DNA of 64,000 nucleotides from BPGX01 sp035405785 (lineage in GTDB: Bacteria; Bacteroidota; Bacteroidia; B-17B0; Aurantibacillaceae): the NCBI GenBank assembly GCA_035405785.1, contig DAONJS010000003.1, forward strand, positions 62,001 to 126,000, in the 5' to 3' direction. A model generated the notes under the pieces. The model searched no databases. It saw only the letters and a program-made list of their open reading frames with translations, and had not been told where the DNA came from. Each line of letters starts with the position of its first letter. The stretch's first letter is position 1. Positions 51,809-62,023 of this stretch are shown here, piece after piece. Both the position numbers and the translations under genes were made by a program.

Positions 51809-53875
51809 TTAAATGATTCCATTCCATCTTCGGATAATCCATTCGCACAAAGATAATAAAATAATGATAAAAAACCAAATTTTGTTTTCAATCCAGTATT
51901 GATAAGTGTCTTGTTCCACCGCAATAATTTTAATATTTTCATCATTCAGTAAATTATTTTCTAATTGTTCAATTTCATTCAATTGAAAATATTTACCTGA
52001 TGTTTTATTGGCTATTGTTTTTAATAAATGATGTTGTGCAACTAAATTATTTTTTTCAATTGATAAAGGCAAAATATGCAATTTACCTGTTTGAATATAT
52101 TCTTTTGATTGATATTGAGTGTATGCTTTATAGATATATTCACCTGAAGGTAAAATTCCTGCATTGAGAAAATAATTATTGCTGGATTTTGAGAATACAA
52201 ATTTATATTCGTGGTTACTGGAATCTTTGAGGATTAAAAAAACATCAGGTTCTGTGATGGGTTGCATTATTTCGTTGTAGAGTTCCGCTGATACTTGCAA
52301 TGGCTCGTTTTCATTGATAGTAGCGGGCATATAAACTTTGAAAGGTGTTTTATCTCGTTTTATTGCAAGATAGCGAATGCTTTGTGTGATGAGGTGATTA
52401 AACCATTCTGTATTTTGTTTGATTTGAAAGTTTTTCATTTTCCATTTCCATAAACCATCACCTAAAAATACTGCGTATTTGCCATTTGTAGTTTGTGTAA
52501 AAAAGAATAAGGGCAGTTCTGTTAGCACCTGATTTATTTTTTGATAATATAAAACCTGATATTCACCAGCAGGTGCATAATTTCCATAAGGAGCAATAAT
52601 GATAGGCAGTTGATTCACTATTTCTTTGTATTCATCATTGGTAGAAAATGTAGAAAATGAAGTATTAAGTGTGCATTCTATTTCATTGGTTTGCTGTGGT
52701 AAATTTTGTGTGATATTCAAAAATTTATTCTGTAATGGTGTCAGATGGGTAGTAATAATAAACATTGGAATATTGGATTGCAAGCATTTTGAAAATAATG
52801 GAGAATTGGATTCTGGAGAATGAAAAACTACTACATCATAGTCATTGATATTTTTATTGAAAGTTTGTTCAGAAAAAACTTCGGTTTGATATTGTTCTGA
52901 TTGATGTAATGATTGCCGAATAGCAGAAATATCTGGATGTGGAGCAGAATACAAAAACAATACTTTTAGTTTATTTTCAATAACATTGATGACAAAATAC
53001 GCAACATTGTTTTGAGTATTTTTTTCATCTTTTACAACAGAAGCAGTAACTTTGTATGTGTGATGTCCGCCTTTTTCTGCATTTAATTGAAATTGCAGTG
53101 AAGTGATGTTTTCATTGGGTGAATTGATAATGAGTTCTTTGCTTAGTAATTCTTTGTTATTTTCACTAATGGATATTTTTACTTTTTCATTATTGATGTG
53201 TGCTGTGTGTAGCAAAACTTCTACAATAAAATCATTTCCTATAAAAACATTTTTGTTATGCAGAATTTTTTTGACTGCAATATCCTTGTAGATAGTGGTA
53301 TCTCCTGTGCCAATTGTGTAAATAGAAAAATCAACATTATTAGTTAATGAAACAGGATGAACACCTTCATTAAAAATTCCATCTGTTATCATAACCATTG
53401 CTGAAATGGGCTTATTTCCTAATATCTGCTGTGTTTCAGAGAATATATTTTCACCATTTGTTTTGAAATCGTTGAATATAATAGAATCAGGATTAAAATG
53501 AATTTTTTCGCCAAATGTTATGGTTTGCACATCAAATTTTTCTGATAAGTGTGAGATAAGTTGAGGTAAATTGTTTTTGATGAATTTTTTGACTTCGGCA
53601 GAATCTTTTGAGGCAATCATTGATTGACTATTATCAATAGCAAGTATAACTGCAGGTTTGATGTAATCATTTTTAATAAAACGAGAATAAAAATCCATCA
53701 AGAGTAAGCCAATGATAAAAAGCAAAATACTGCGAATGATGAATAATAAAATTCGTGTTTGTCTTGAAAAGATGGTGGATTTAATTTTGTAAAGATATTG
53801 CAAATAAGCAATACCAAAAGAGAGCAGAGCAATTAACAACAACCACCAGTAACTATGTTCAGAATAAATTTTCAA
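51809..53875 (-). CDS. vWA-domain membrane protein (BatA-like)
   Basis: The 688-residue protein starts with two membrane segments (SYWWLLLIALLSFGIAYLQYLY and ILLFIIRSILLFIIGLLLMDFY). A von Willebrand A domain follows, with the MIDAS motif DNSQS at residues 81-85 and VMITDGIFNEG further on. The long middle part is beta-rich and contains VLFLYSAPHPDISAIRQSL. A C-terminal membrane segment (IWFFIIILLSLCEWIIRRW) closes it. This layout is found in Bacteroidota membrane proteins annotated as vWA-containing, and the role is unknown. The start codon is TTG: no in-frame ATG lies nearby, and a TACTTTCG box sits 12 nt upstream. It lies between uvrB and sprA. Confidence 0.75.
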   Translation of the reverse strand: MKIYSEHSYWWLLLIALLSFGIAYLQYLYKIKSTIFSRQTRILLFIIRSILLFIIGLLLMDFYSRFIKNDYIKPAVILAIDNSQSMIASKDSAEVKKFIKNNLPQLISHLSEKFDVQTITFGEKIHFNPDSIIFNDFKTNGENIFSETQQILGNKPISAMVMITDGIFNEGVHPVSLTNNVDFSIYTIGTGDTTIYKDIAVKKILHNKNVFIGNDFIVEVLLHTAHINNEKVKISISENNKELLSKELIINSPNENITSLQFQLNAEKGGHHTYKVTASVVKDEKNTQNNVAYFVINVIENKLKVLFLYSAPHPDISAIRQSLHQSEQYQTEVFSEQTFNKNINDYDVVVFHSPESNSPLFSKCLQSNIPMFIITTHLTPLQNKFLNITQNLPQQTNEIECTLNTSFSTFSTNDEYKEIVNQLPIIIAPYGNYAPAGEYQVLYYQKINQVLTELPLFFFTQTTNGKYAVFLGDGLWKWKMKNFQIKQNTEWFNHLITQSIRYLAIKRDKTPFKVYMPATINENEPLQVSAELYNEIMQPITEPDVFLILKDSSNHEYKFVFSKSSNNYFLNAGILPSGEYIYKAYTQYQSKEYIQTGKLHILPLSIEKNNLVAQHHLLKTIANKTSGKYFQLNEIEQLENNLLNDENIKIIAVEQDTYQYWIENKIWFFIIILLSLCEWIIRRWNGII

Positions 53876-53887
53876 ATTTTTTTTGTG

Positions 53888-53895
53888 CGAAAGTA
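53888..53895 (-). promoter_or_regulatory. Variant -7 box TACTTTCG upstream of the vWA gene
   Basis: CGAAAGTA on the plus strand; one mismatch from TAnnTTTG. Its position favours the TTG at 53875 as the start. Confidence 0.4.
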
Positions 53896-53947
53896 AGGAA
53901 ATAAAGTGTATGAGAATATAACTAACAAAATTGATTTTTACAGCTCA

Positions 53948-56900
53948 TTATTGAAAACTAATTCTTAAACTAAATCCTGCATTGGTATTGGAAGTGGGGA
54001 AGGTGGCAGATGTTTGTGGGATATTTTTTACCCAGTCGTAAAATATCCGTAACTGGATATTAGAAGTAATTTGATAGGTAGCTTGAGAACGTAAAGAAAT
54101 AATATCTGCACCAGTAGTAGGTAAAGTTACGCCATCAGCAATTCTACGCACTACATTTAAGTTTTTTCTGTAACTAATATCAATTTTTACATTCAAATCA
54201 CTTTCAAGAACCTTGCCTTGTATTTTGATTTTGTTTAATTTCAGTTTTGGATAACGATAACCGATTCCAACAACATATTCTTGGCCTTTAGTTTCAGTAA
54301 TCTGAGGTCCTGTAAGGTTGAGATTTACAGTTTTATCTTTTTTAATTTCAAAATTGGCCTGCCATCCGGGCTTAACAAAATTAAAATCAACACGAATAAG
54401 TGGAGCAAATGCTTCCTGAATAGTAACTGCGGATATGTTGTATTTAGGATTGAAGTTTTGTGTAGTTTGAATGCCATTTACAATAGGATTTTGAACTGGG
54501 GAACGGGCGAACTGATAACCATTTAATTCGCTGTATAATAAATTGTTGTTATATCCGCCAATGGTATATGTAGATTTGTAACTATGTTTTACAGTAATGG
54601 CTTTGAACCATTTTTGAAGGAATTTAAGTTTGCCTAATCCATCAAAAGTAACATTCCAGTTTGGCATAGGGAAAGTAGGTAAGATATTTTTTGTACTATA
54701 GTTTTTAATTTTTTGACCCGTGTAAGCATTGTAAAATGCACCTATCAATACATCCTGTTGTGTATAATTATAACCATCATAATAAGTATTGCCATTTCCA
54801 TCAGATAAGGCGCCGTTAGAATTTGGGTTTTGGCTGCTTAATAATAGAGCATATTCTTTTCTTAAATCCAGAAAATCTTTGAATAATTGTGATTCTGCAC
54901 CTTTCCATTTTTCTTTGAAAGATTTGTTTAATGTGAAAATAGATATACTAAAATTGCCTGATTCATTAGGACTCACATAAGCAAATTGTTTTGTGATAGT
55001 ATCCCAAACAAGATATTGAGAAAGATTTTGAGTATAATTTTGATTTCCATTTACTTCAATGCGAATACCTGCAGGTGGTTCAATAGAAGCACGATAATTA
55101 AATGTTTTAGAATAATTTTTAGTGATAGGAGAAGTTTGAATGATATTTTTTGAAATCCATCCTTTTTCAATAGAAGTTGGTATAATATCTTTTTGAATTC
55201 CTGCGGCAAAAGCAAATCCCGGTGCGTATTGTTGTGTGCCATCTACACCAAGGTATTGAGAAGATGGTTTGAAATTAGGAATAATCGTTCCTTTTTGTTC
55301 CTGAAAACTAATTGAAATAGTTTTGACCATTGTAATGGTTTGACCAAATACTTGTAATACCTGTGATAACACAGTTGGTTTATTTGTTTTTTTCTTTGCA
55401 GAAGCACTATCTACTTTATCTTTTTTAGGTGGTTTGTCAAAGAGAGTGCCTTTAACCATTTTATCTATAAATTTCACTTTAGAGTAGAGTACGGTCATAC
55501 TCAGATTGGCTGTCCAGTTTTGATTATTAGAATTTTGAATGGTATTTCCAATGGTATCAGCAGCAGCAAAAGGTCTGCGTGTCCATTGATAATTGCCTGT
55601 GTATTTGTAAGATAAATTGATAAACTCTAAATATGGAATCTGGTTGATAGGTACTTGATAGTTTAAATTAATAGTTTGTTTGAAATCAGTAGTAGTTCCA
55701 CCTTTTTTAAATTCTTGTTTAATACTATCTTTTTTATCTTTTGTATCAATTGCTCCGTAGGGTTCGAGGATACGGCCATTATTAGTAGCGTTGTAATCAA
55801 ACTTTAATGATTTGCTTAAATCCCATCTTAATGAATAATTTCTTGTCCATAAAAATTGTTTATTAAATTGTGTGAGTGTTTTATCAGGTTGATTAAAGTA
55901 AAAGCTTGTAATATCTCTGTTTAATAGTTCAGAATAATTTCTGGTAATATCAGTAGAAAAACCAAAACTGTTAGGCAATAGTTGAAAGTTGAAATTTTTA
56001 ATTAGAGCAAAAGCAGGTAACTGGAATAATTTAATTTTTTCAAAAGGTTTAATTGATTTTGTTTTAATGGTATATTGATAAGTAAGATTGAATTTGTATT
56101 GCTTAACAATACTATGGTCTAAATTAACATTGTGTTTCAACATTTCGTTGTATGCATAAGAAAAAGTAAAGTTAGATAAGTCGGTTGGAAGTGGTGGCAT
56201 TTTTTTGTTTTTCAGCCCTTCAATGCGAACATTAGTAAAATTAAATCCTTTTCGTCTTGTATAATCCATTGCATTTTCCTGCATTTTTTTGATTTCATCA
56301 TTGCTGAGGTAATCACTTTTTGGAATATCTTTTGTTTTGACATCAGGGTCAAATGGATTGAATAGTGGTGTAATTCTTGTTTCTCCGTAATTGTAATAAA
56401 AAGGCAAACTTACTTTCCATTTTTGTGGGAAAAATTTTCCTAATTGTAATTGAGTTGAAAAGTCCCAGTTGAGATTTGTTTCTTTGCTTCTATCATTAAT
56501 TTTTTTATCAACGCTTCCAAAGAATGGAGTGCTGTATGTTCCTGCAATATTTGCAGTACCAAGGTCTGCCAATTGTGCCTGTAATTTCCCTGTGGTTGCC
56601 CAACCACCTTTGTTATTGAAATCAGTAAGACGAAGTTCATTTATCCAAACTTCTGCACTATGAGAGAGTAGAGAAGGGTCTTTGGGATTTCGGATGCCCA
56701 CCATTATACTTCTGATGGTTCCAATATTTGGATTTCCACGAATAGATAATGTTCTTGTTCCAACCGTTATCTGATAAACATTTTGGCTACCCGTGAAATT
56801 GCTTCCATAGTAACTATTTCTGGATTGTTTTAAATTTACTAATTCATCAAAATCAATGACCACCTCATTTTCATCAGGCCAAACAATATGTTTATCATTA

Positions 56901-59900
56901 TCAGAGTTATTGTCGTATTTTCCGGCAGGTGTAAGTTTTAATGGCAATTCATATTCATAATAATTATCATTGTAATCAGTGCCAATTCTTACGAATAAAG
57001 TAAGGTCGCCATCTTTTAAGAAATTGTCTGCAGTTGGAATTTTTTCTGCGTGAACAAACATTCTCATTTTTTTGAACATACGGGCATCTAATTCAAGATT
57101 TTTGTAAATGGCTCTTGCATCTCCATCTTCTAAATTGACAACTCTCATTTGTAATGCTTGTTCATTCAGTAAAACTAAATTGGTTGTTTGAACATTTTGT
57201 TGTTGTTGAATAGTAGGAGGCATTACATAATTAACGGGAGTTTTTGTTCCATTTTCTTGTAAACTAACAGCGGATACATCAAATGAAGTATTACTATTGT
57301 CATGAGCAATGTATTCACCGGGTTTAGATAAATCATAAGGATATCTTCTCCAGTCGGTTCTAACTAATTCAAATCTTGCAAAGCGTAAGATGACTGGTTT
57401 ATCAAATCCTTTTACAATCATTCTCATAAAACGAATAGAGTTAAATCCTTCAATGTTTCCAACGGCTTTTTCAAATTCAGTTACCGGAATTTTGAATTGA
57501 TACCATCTCACTGTTTTTTTCACGCCTTCAACATCTGCTGTAGTTTCAAAACTATTGACAATAAAATTTTGTCCTACTCTTGTTGGACTTACATCATTTT
57601 TAGAAATTTTGATTTTGTATTGATAGTAGTTTTCAGTTTCACTCAAAGTATTATCTCTGTTTAAATCTTCAATATCGGGCATTGTTGTTGCTAATGTTGG
57701 ATAGCCGCCAGAATTGAGGTTTTTGTATTGTGCTTCTGTTGGTGAATTTCCTTGTGGATTGTTGTATTGTTTGTAGCGGTACAAAGTATTTAATTGCTGT
57801 TGGTCATAATCATCGCCTCTGAAAAAGTGATAGTTGTCTGAAGCAGGGTCGTTCAAAAATTCCTGTATAAGTGGAGCAGAAGTATTAAAACTTCCACTTG
57901 TAATTTGACTTAATAAATAATTGAACCTTTGTTTTTCAGCATTATCATCCATTCCGTCGTAGCCAACATCCTGTTGAGCACGGTCGTTAGGGTCAGAAGA
58001 AAAAGCATTGGTAATAGGCGGAACAGAAGGAACAATAGCTAAACTACTTTGTGAAACTGGTAAATTTTGTGTAGCAGGGGAGGATGCGGGCAATCCATTT
58101 TCATAACTCATTCTTCCGTCTTTCAAAATATCTTCCGAAACATTTCCAAGGTGAATAATTAATTCTCCAGATGGCGGATTATTTTTGTCCATTTCAGGAT
58201 AAGTAGATGAATTGTAGTCAGAATTAAATGGGTCCATTAACCAGAATTGGATGTATTCAACATTTGCAGAAAAGAAGTCATTGGTAGTAAGGTTTCGCAT
58301 AATACCAGCCCAGCGGGTTTCAGGATTTTTTAATTTTCCGGTAGTTGGGTCAATACCAGCCGAAATTGGACTTGGATTAATATCAAAGTTATATGGACCT
58401 CTTTCTGTTGGATAGTAAGCAAGGTCTAAAACGGGCAATAATACTGGTTGTCCGTTGGGTGGAGTTTTTAATGGGAATAATTCGGTTTCAATTACCTGTC
58501 TGAAAAAGTTATTAGAATAAACATTTTTGTTGTAATAAGATGGTGTGATATTGGCTTGTTGTCTTTGTAAAGATGGGTCAATAGTGTACCAACCTAATTT
58601 TGCTCTGTTAAAGCCATGAGCAATAGAATCGCTTAAGCTTGCTTCAGGGAAAATAGAAGGTTGCCCTTGTGGAATACTTGCTAATTTCCATGATTGTGGG
58701 CTTCTTAAATCAATGGTACTTACACTACCTTCAAAGTCATCAACATAAGAAGTACCGCCATTTTGTTTAATGGCAGCGGCATTTCCGGGGATAAGTTGAG
58801 CAAATTCGCCCGATGTAGTGATAGAACTTTTTTCCTTTGTGCTATAAAAAGGTAATTTGTCTAATAAGCGTGTAATGAAAGGAGTTTCAGTTTTGTAATT
58901 GTAATCAAGTCCCCAAATGATATTAGAAACTGGTTCGTCTCCAAGCGTTACTTTTTGAGTCATTGGTCTTTCAGCATATCTAAATATAGAACCACCTAAG
59001 AGTAAATCTCTATTTACCTTGTAATCAAGTCGTGTGCCTATTAAACTTTTTTGCTGGATATTAAATAATGAATTACTTTCAACAGAAACTTTAATTTGAG
59101 CACCACTATTGAGCAGTCCATCGTTAATGATTTTTACTCTTCCAAGTGTATAATCTACGGTATAATCAACATTTTCAGTAAGGCGAACGCCATTGGCAGT
59201 AACAACTACGGCACCTTGCGGAATATTCAAAGCATTCAAAGTGATTTCAGAACCAGATGAAGAAGTGTAAGTACCTTTTAATTTGTATCTGTTTTTTTCA
59301 GGAATTTGTTGTGCAGAAACTTTAAGAGAATCGTATAATTCTTGAAAAATATATTTATTTGCGTTAGGAAAATCATTAGCACTAAATTTTGATTTTAAAT
59401 AGTTGCCAAATGGTTCAACTGAAGTAAAGTAAATTCTTCCATTGGCGGGATTGATGGTATAGCCGGGCAGGAAGTCAAAAACACCATCGTAATGTCTGTC
59501 ACCATTTACAGTAAGATTATCTAATCCTAACACTCTAATTAATAACTCTCCATTGATAGAACCATAAGGAATATAAGGAATATCAACGCCAGTTTCTATA
59601 TTGTTGTAATAAATTTGAAGATTAAAATTTTGTGGATTGATATTGTAAGCACCGATGGCATAAACATTTTTCATCATTAATTTCCATGTAGGATAACGAA
59701 CATTGACATTTGCACCCTTTAAAAGTTTTGTAATAAGTACCTTGTTGTTTTCAGGGTATTGATCACTAAATTCACCTACCTGATAAGTTTTTCCATTGTA
59801 GGTATATTGGAAAGAAACTGCTAAAACTTGATCATTGTTTAGAGTTTGGTTTAAAGAAATATAACCCAAACGAGAATTTAATGTGTATTCAGAAGGATTT

Positions 59901-61300
59901 AATTTTCTGGCGTTGTAAATAATATCAAAATCACGAGATTGAACCATGTATTCACCACTGTTGTTGCAGGAGTTTGTAGTTGCATTTTTAATTGTGGCGG
60001 CAATGTTGGTACTGTTTCTATCTTTTAATATCCCGGTAGTTGGATTTGAAACAATGTAATATAAACTATTTGCACCATTGCGAGGAATAACATCTGCACT
60101 ATCTGTTATTAAATAATTTGGATTAGCAATACAAGATGAATTTTTCATACTTGAATAAACATCTGCAGAATCTTCACCTAAATCTTCAAAGGCAACTACA
60201 TTACGGTTTTGGTCGGTTGTTCCAGTTTGATTTAATACATATACTTCTACTTTTGTAATAACAATAGGAGAAGAAATAACTGGAAGAGTAGCCATCCATT
60301 TGTCGTAATTTTTCATAAAGTAATGAGAAAGAAAGAAGTGTTTATTGGCTTCATAATTATCCGCAGTGATTGTAAATGGTTGAGTTTGAGCCCCACCTTG
60401 AACAGTTACTTCTTGTTTTTTCCCTCTTTGTTGTGCAAAAATGGTGGTAGCAGTAAGTTTTCCCCATTGTGTAGTTAATTTAATACCAAACAAACTCTGG
60501 CTGCCGGTAATAAGTGTGCTATTAAGAGGCATAGTAACATTTCCGGCTTCAATTTTTTTGAGAATATCATCTTCACCACCTGCCCAATCTAATTTAGTTT
60601 GATTTTCCCAGTCAAAGTTTGCTTGTGTATTATAGTTCATATTGATTTTAAATTTTTCCCCAATTTTTCCGATCAGGTTTAATTGAATACGCATATCAAA
60701 ATCAAAATTGGTAATTTTTTGATTTCTTTGGGGAATAGCAGGGTTGAGGTTTTTCATTCGGTTAATACCGAATATAAGTTCTATTGTTCCTGTTGGGCGA
60801 ATGTCAATGGTATTTCCACCAAATATTCTGTCAAATAATTCATTTTCAATTTTCAGAGAAGGAATTAGATTCTTTTTGGGTTTATTTAAATCTTCTGCAG
60901 CAATTTTAGATCGCCAGTAATTTCTGACTGCTTTTTTGAACATATAATCCTGATACTCCTGTTCATCTAAATAAGTATCAGGTCGGTATCTTTGGTCGCC
61001 AACTTTTTGCTGAATTATGTATTTTTTTTCTTGTGGGTCGTAATCTATATTTGTTTTTATATTAGAAGGGTCATTTAAATATAACTTATGTTTGTCGTCA
61101 TAAATAGGTTCTTCACCCTTATTATCAGAAAAATTATAAGGTAATGGTTTTGTTGGAGAGTCAGGTGGAGCAACTTGTTTTTGATAATCAGGTATAACAT
61201 TAAAAGAACGGTAAGAGGCATCTGTTTTGTACAAAGACAATAACAGAAAAATAGTTACAAGGGAACCAATGATGATATTTAGAAATTCTTTACTTCTCAC
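53948..61300 (-). CDS. sprA: Type IX secretion system translocon protein SprA (Sov)
   Basis: SprA is the giant 36-stranded outer-membrane barrel through which T9SS cargo leaves the cell. The protein of 2,450 residues matches the usual length. An N-terminal signal/anchor segment (IIIGSLVTIFLLLSLY) is followed by PTGTIELIFGINRMKNLNPAIPQRNQ and DFDMRIQLNLIGKIGEKFKINMNYNTQANFDWENQTKLDW, strongly conserved in SprA. SFQYTYNGKTYQVGEFSDQYPEN and the KNNGGTSYVDDFEGSVSTIDLRSPQSWKLASIP-like segment further on are also diagnostic. The start codon is GTG at 61298-61300: an in-frame TAG lies two codons upstream and no ATG is nearby. It is 11 nt after ruvA, a neighbourhood I recall from other Bacteroidota. 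Confidence 0.97.
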   Translation of the reverse strand: MRSKEFLNIIIGSLVTIFLLLSLYKTDASYRSFNVIPDYQKQVAPPDSPTKPLPYNFSDNKGEEPIYDDKHKLYLNDPSNIKTNIDYDPQEKKYIIQQKVGDQRYRPDTYLDEQEYQDYMFKKAVRNYWRSKIAAEDLNKPKKNLIPSLKIENELFDRIFGGNTIDIRPTGTIELIFGINRMKNLNPAIPQRNQKITNFDFDMRIQLNLIGKIGEKFKINMNYNTQANFDWENQTKLDWAGGEDDILKKIEAGNVTMPLNSTLITGSQSLFGIKLTTQWGKLTATTIFAQQRGKKQEVTVQGGAQTQPFTITADNYEANKHFFLSHYFMKNYDKWMATLPVISSPIVITKVEVYVLNQTGTTDQNRNVVAFEDLGEDSADVYSSMKNSSCIANPNYLITDSADVIPRNGANSLYYIVSNPTTGILKDRNSTNIAATIKNATTNSCNNSGEYMVQSRDFDIIYNARKLNPSEYTLNSRLGYISLNQTLNNDQVLAVSFQYTYNGKTYQVGEFSDQYPENNKVLITKLLKGANVNVRYPTWKLMMKNVYAIGAYNINPQNFNLQIYYNNIETGVDIPYIPYGSINGELLIRVLGLDNLTVNGDRHYDGVFDFLPGYTINPANGRIYFTSVEPFGNYLKSKFSANDFPNANKYIFQELYDSLKVSAQQIPEKNRYKLKGTYTSSSGSEITLNALNIPQGAVVVTANGVRLTENVDYTVDYTLGRVKIINDGLLNSGAQIKVSVESNSLFNIQQKSLIGTRLDYKVNRDLLLGGSIFRYAERPMTQKVTLGDEPVSNIIWGLDYNYKTETPFITRLLDKLPFYSTKEKSSITTSGEFAQLIPGNAAAIKQNGGTSYVDDFEGSVSTIDLRSPQSWKLASIPQGQPSIFPEASLSDSIAHGFNRAKLGWYTIDPSLQRQQANITPSYYNKNVYSNNFFRQVIETELFPLKTPPNGQPVLLPVLDLAYYPTERGPYNFDINPSPISAGIDPTTGKLKNPETRWAGIMRNLTTNDFFSANVEYIQFWLMDPFNSDYNSSTYPEMDKNNPPSGELIIHLGNVSEDILKDGRMSYENGLPASSPATQNLPVSQSSLAIVPSVPPITNAFSSDPNDRAQQDVGYDGMDDNAEKQRFNYLLSQITSGSFNTSAPLIQEFLNDPASDNYHFFRGDDYDQQQLNTLYRYKQYNNPQGNSPTEAQYKNLNSGGYPTLATTMPDIEDLNRDNTLSETENYYQYKIKISKNDVSPTRVGQNFIVNSFETTADVEGVKKTVRWYQFKIPVTEFEKAVGNIEGFNSIRFMRMIVKGFDKPVILRFARFELVRTDWRRYPYDLSKPGEYIAHDNSNTSFDVSAVSLQENGTKTPVNYVMPPTIQQQQNVQTTNLVLLNEQALQMRVVNLEDGDARAIYKNLELDARMFKKMRMFVHAEKIPTADNFLKDGDLTLFVRIGTDYNDNYYEYELPLKLTPAGKYDNNSDNDKHIVWPDENEVVIDFDELVNLKQSRNSYYGSNFTGSQNVYQITVGTRTLSIRGNPNIGTIRSIMVGIRNPKDPSLLSHSAEVWINELRLTDFNNKGGWATTGKLQAQLADLGTANIAGTYSTPFFGSVDKKINDRSKETNLNWDFSTQLQLGKFFPQKWKVSLPFYYNYGETRITPLFNPFDPDVKTKDIPKSDYLSNDEIKKMQENAMDYTRRKGFNFTNVRIEGLKNKKMPPLPTDLSNFTFSYAYNEMLKHNVNLDHSIVKQYKFNLTYQYTIKTKSIKPFEKIKLFQLPAFALIKNFNFQLLPNSFGFSTDITRNYSELLNRDITSFYFNQPDKTLTQFNKQFLWTRNYSLRWDLSKSLKFDYNATNNGRILEPYGAIDTKDKKDSIKQEFKKGGTTTDFKQTINLNYQVPINQIPYLEFINLSYKYTGNYQWTRRPFAAADTIGNTIQNSNNQNWTANLSMTVLYSKVKFIDKMVKGTLFDKPPKKDKVDSASAKKKTNKPTVLSQVLQVFGQTITMVKTISISFQEQKGTIIPNFKPSSQYLGVDGTQQYAPGFAFAAGIQKDIIPTSIEKGWISKNIIQTSPITKNYSKTFNYRASIEPPAGIRIEVNGNQNYTQNLSQYLVWDTITKQFAYVSPNESGNFSISIFTLNKSFKEKWKGAESQLFKDFLDLRKEYALLLSSQNPNSNGALSDGNGNTYYDGYNYTQQDVLIGAFYNAYTGQKIKNYSTKNILPTFPMPNWNVTFDGLGKLKFLQKWFKAITVKHSYKSTYTIGGYNNNLLYSELNGYQFARSPVQNPIVNGIQTTQNFNPKYNISAVTIQEAFAPLIRVDFNFVKPGWQANFEIKKDKTVNLNLTGPQITETKGQEYVVGIGYRYPKLKLNKIKIQGKVLESDLNVKIDISYRKNLNVVRRIADGVTLPTTGADIISLRSQATYQITSNIQLRIFYDWVKNIPQTSATFPTSNTNAGFSLRISFQ

Positions 61301-61311
61301 CTTCTATGAAA

Positions 61312-61908
61312 CTATTGTAAATTTTTGAGTGCTAATTTAAGGAGTAATTCAACGGAAGAAAGGGCTTCTTTATTGTGTAAAATGGTTTTTTCAATGGCTT
61401 TTTCTGCTTGATTTTTATTGATACCTAATGCAATGAGTGCTAAAAGAGCATCTTCTTTTAATTTATCATTTGGAGATTGAATAATTTGAGCAATACCGCC
61501 TTCGTGTTTGCCAAGTTTTCCTTTAAGATCCACTACAATTCTTTGAGCTGTTTTTTCGCCAATGCCTTTTATACTTTTGAGTAAAGACACATTTGCAGTA
61601 TTGATGGCACCAATAATTTCAGATGGAGACAAAGAAGAAAGCATAAGCATTGCTGAACTTCCCCCAACTCCTGAAACGGATATCAGTTGTCTAAAAATAT
61701 CTCTTTCTTCTTTACTTGCAAATCCATAATAACGAGGCATATCATCTCTTACATACATACTTTCAACATAAACTTTAATATCAGATTGGTTTTGAAAAAT
61801 TTTGTAACTTTGAAGAGAGATAAAAAACTTATATCCAATACTATTATTTTCAATGAGGACAAAAGCAGGATTGAGTTCTATTATTTTTCCGGAGATATAA
61901 TCTATCAT
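61312..61908 (-). CDS. ruvA: Holliday junction branch migration protein RuvA
   Basis: RuvA binds four-way junctions and loads the RuvB motor. The protein has 198 residues, the normal size. An N-terminal OB domain (MIDYISGKIIELNPAFVLIENNSIGYKFFISL) is followed by helix-hairpin-helix motifs (LISVSGVGGSSAMLML and LKSIKGIGEKTAQRIVVDLKGKL). The C-terminal domain III (KEDALLALIALGINKNQAEKAIEK) contacts RuvB. It is the first gene of a short operon with sprA and has a clear promoter box. Confidence 0.95.
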   Translation of the reverse strand: MIDYISGKIIELNPAFVLIENNSIGYKFFISLQSYKIFQNQSDIKVYVESMYVRDDMPRYYGFASKEERDIFRQLISVSGVGGSSAMLMLSSLSPSEIIGAINTANVSLLKSIKGIGEKTAQRIVVDLKGKLGKHEGGIAQIIQSPNDKLKEDALLALIALGINKNQAEKAIEKTILHNKEALSSVELLLKLALKNLQ

Positions 61909-61921
61909 AAAAAAATTTTGG

Positions 61922-61929
61922 CAAATATA
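61922..61929 (-). promoter_or_regulatory. -7 promoter box TATATTTG of ruvA-sprA
   Basis: CAAATATA on the plus strand reads TATATTTG on the minus strand, 13 nt before the ruvA ATG. It should drive both ruvA and sprA. Confidence 0.55.
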
Positions 61930-61999
61930 ATTGGAAAAAAAATAGTTTGAAAGAATGTTTTGTGAAAGAATAAAAATTGCGGTATAATTTTATTTTTCT

Positions 62000-62007
62000 T
62001 ATCTTTG
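62000..62007 (+). promoter_or_regulatory. -7 promoter box TATCTTTG of the CotH gene
   Basis: TATCTTTG matches TAnnTTTG, with a TTG at 61977-61979 exactly 20 nt upstream. The ATG follows 16 nt later at 62024. Confidence 0.6.
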
Positions 62008-62023
62008 CCACAAAAAAATATTT

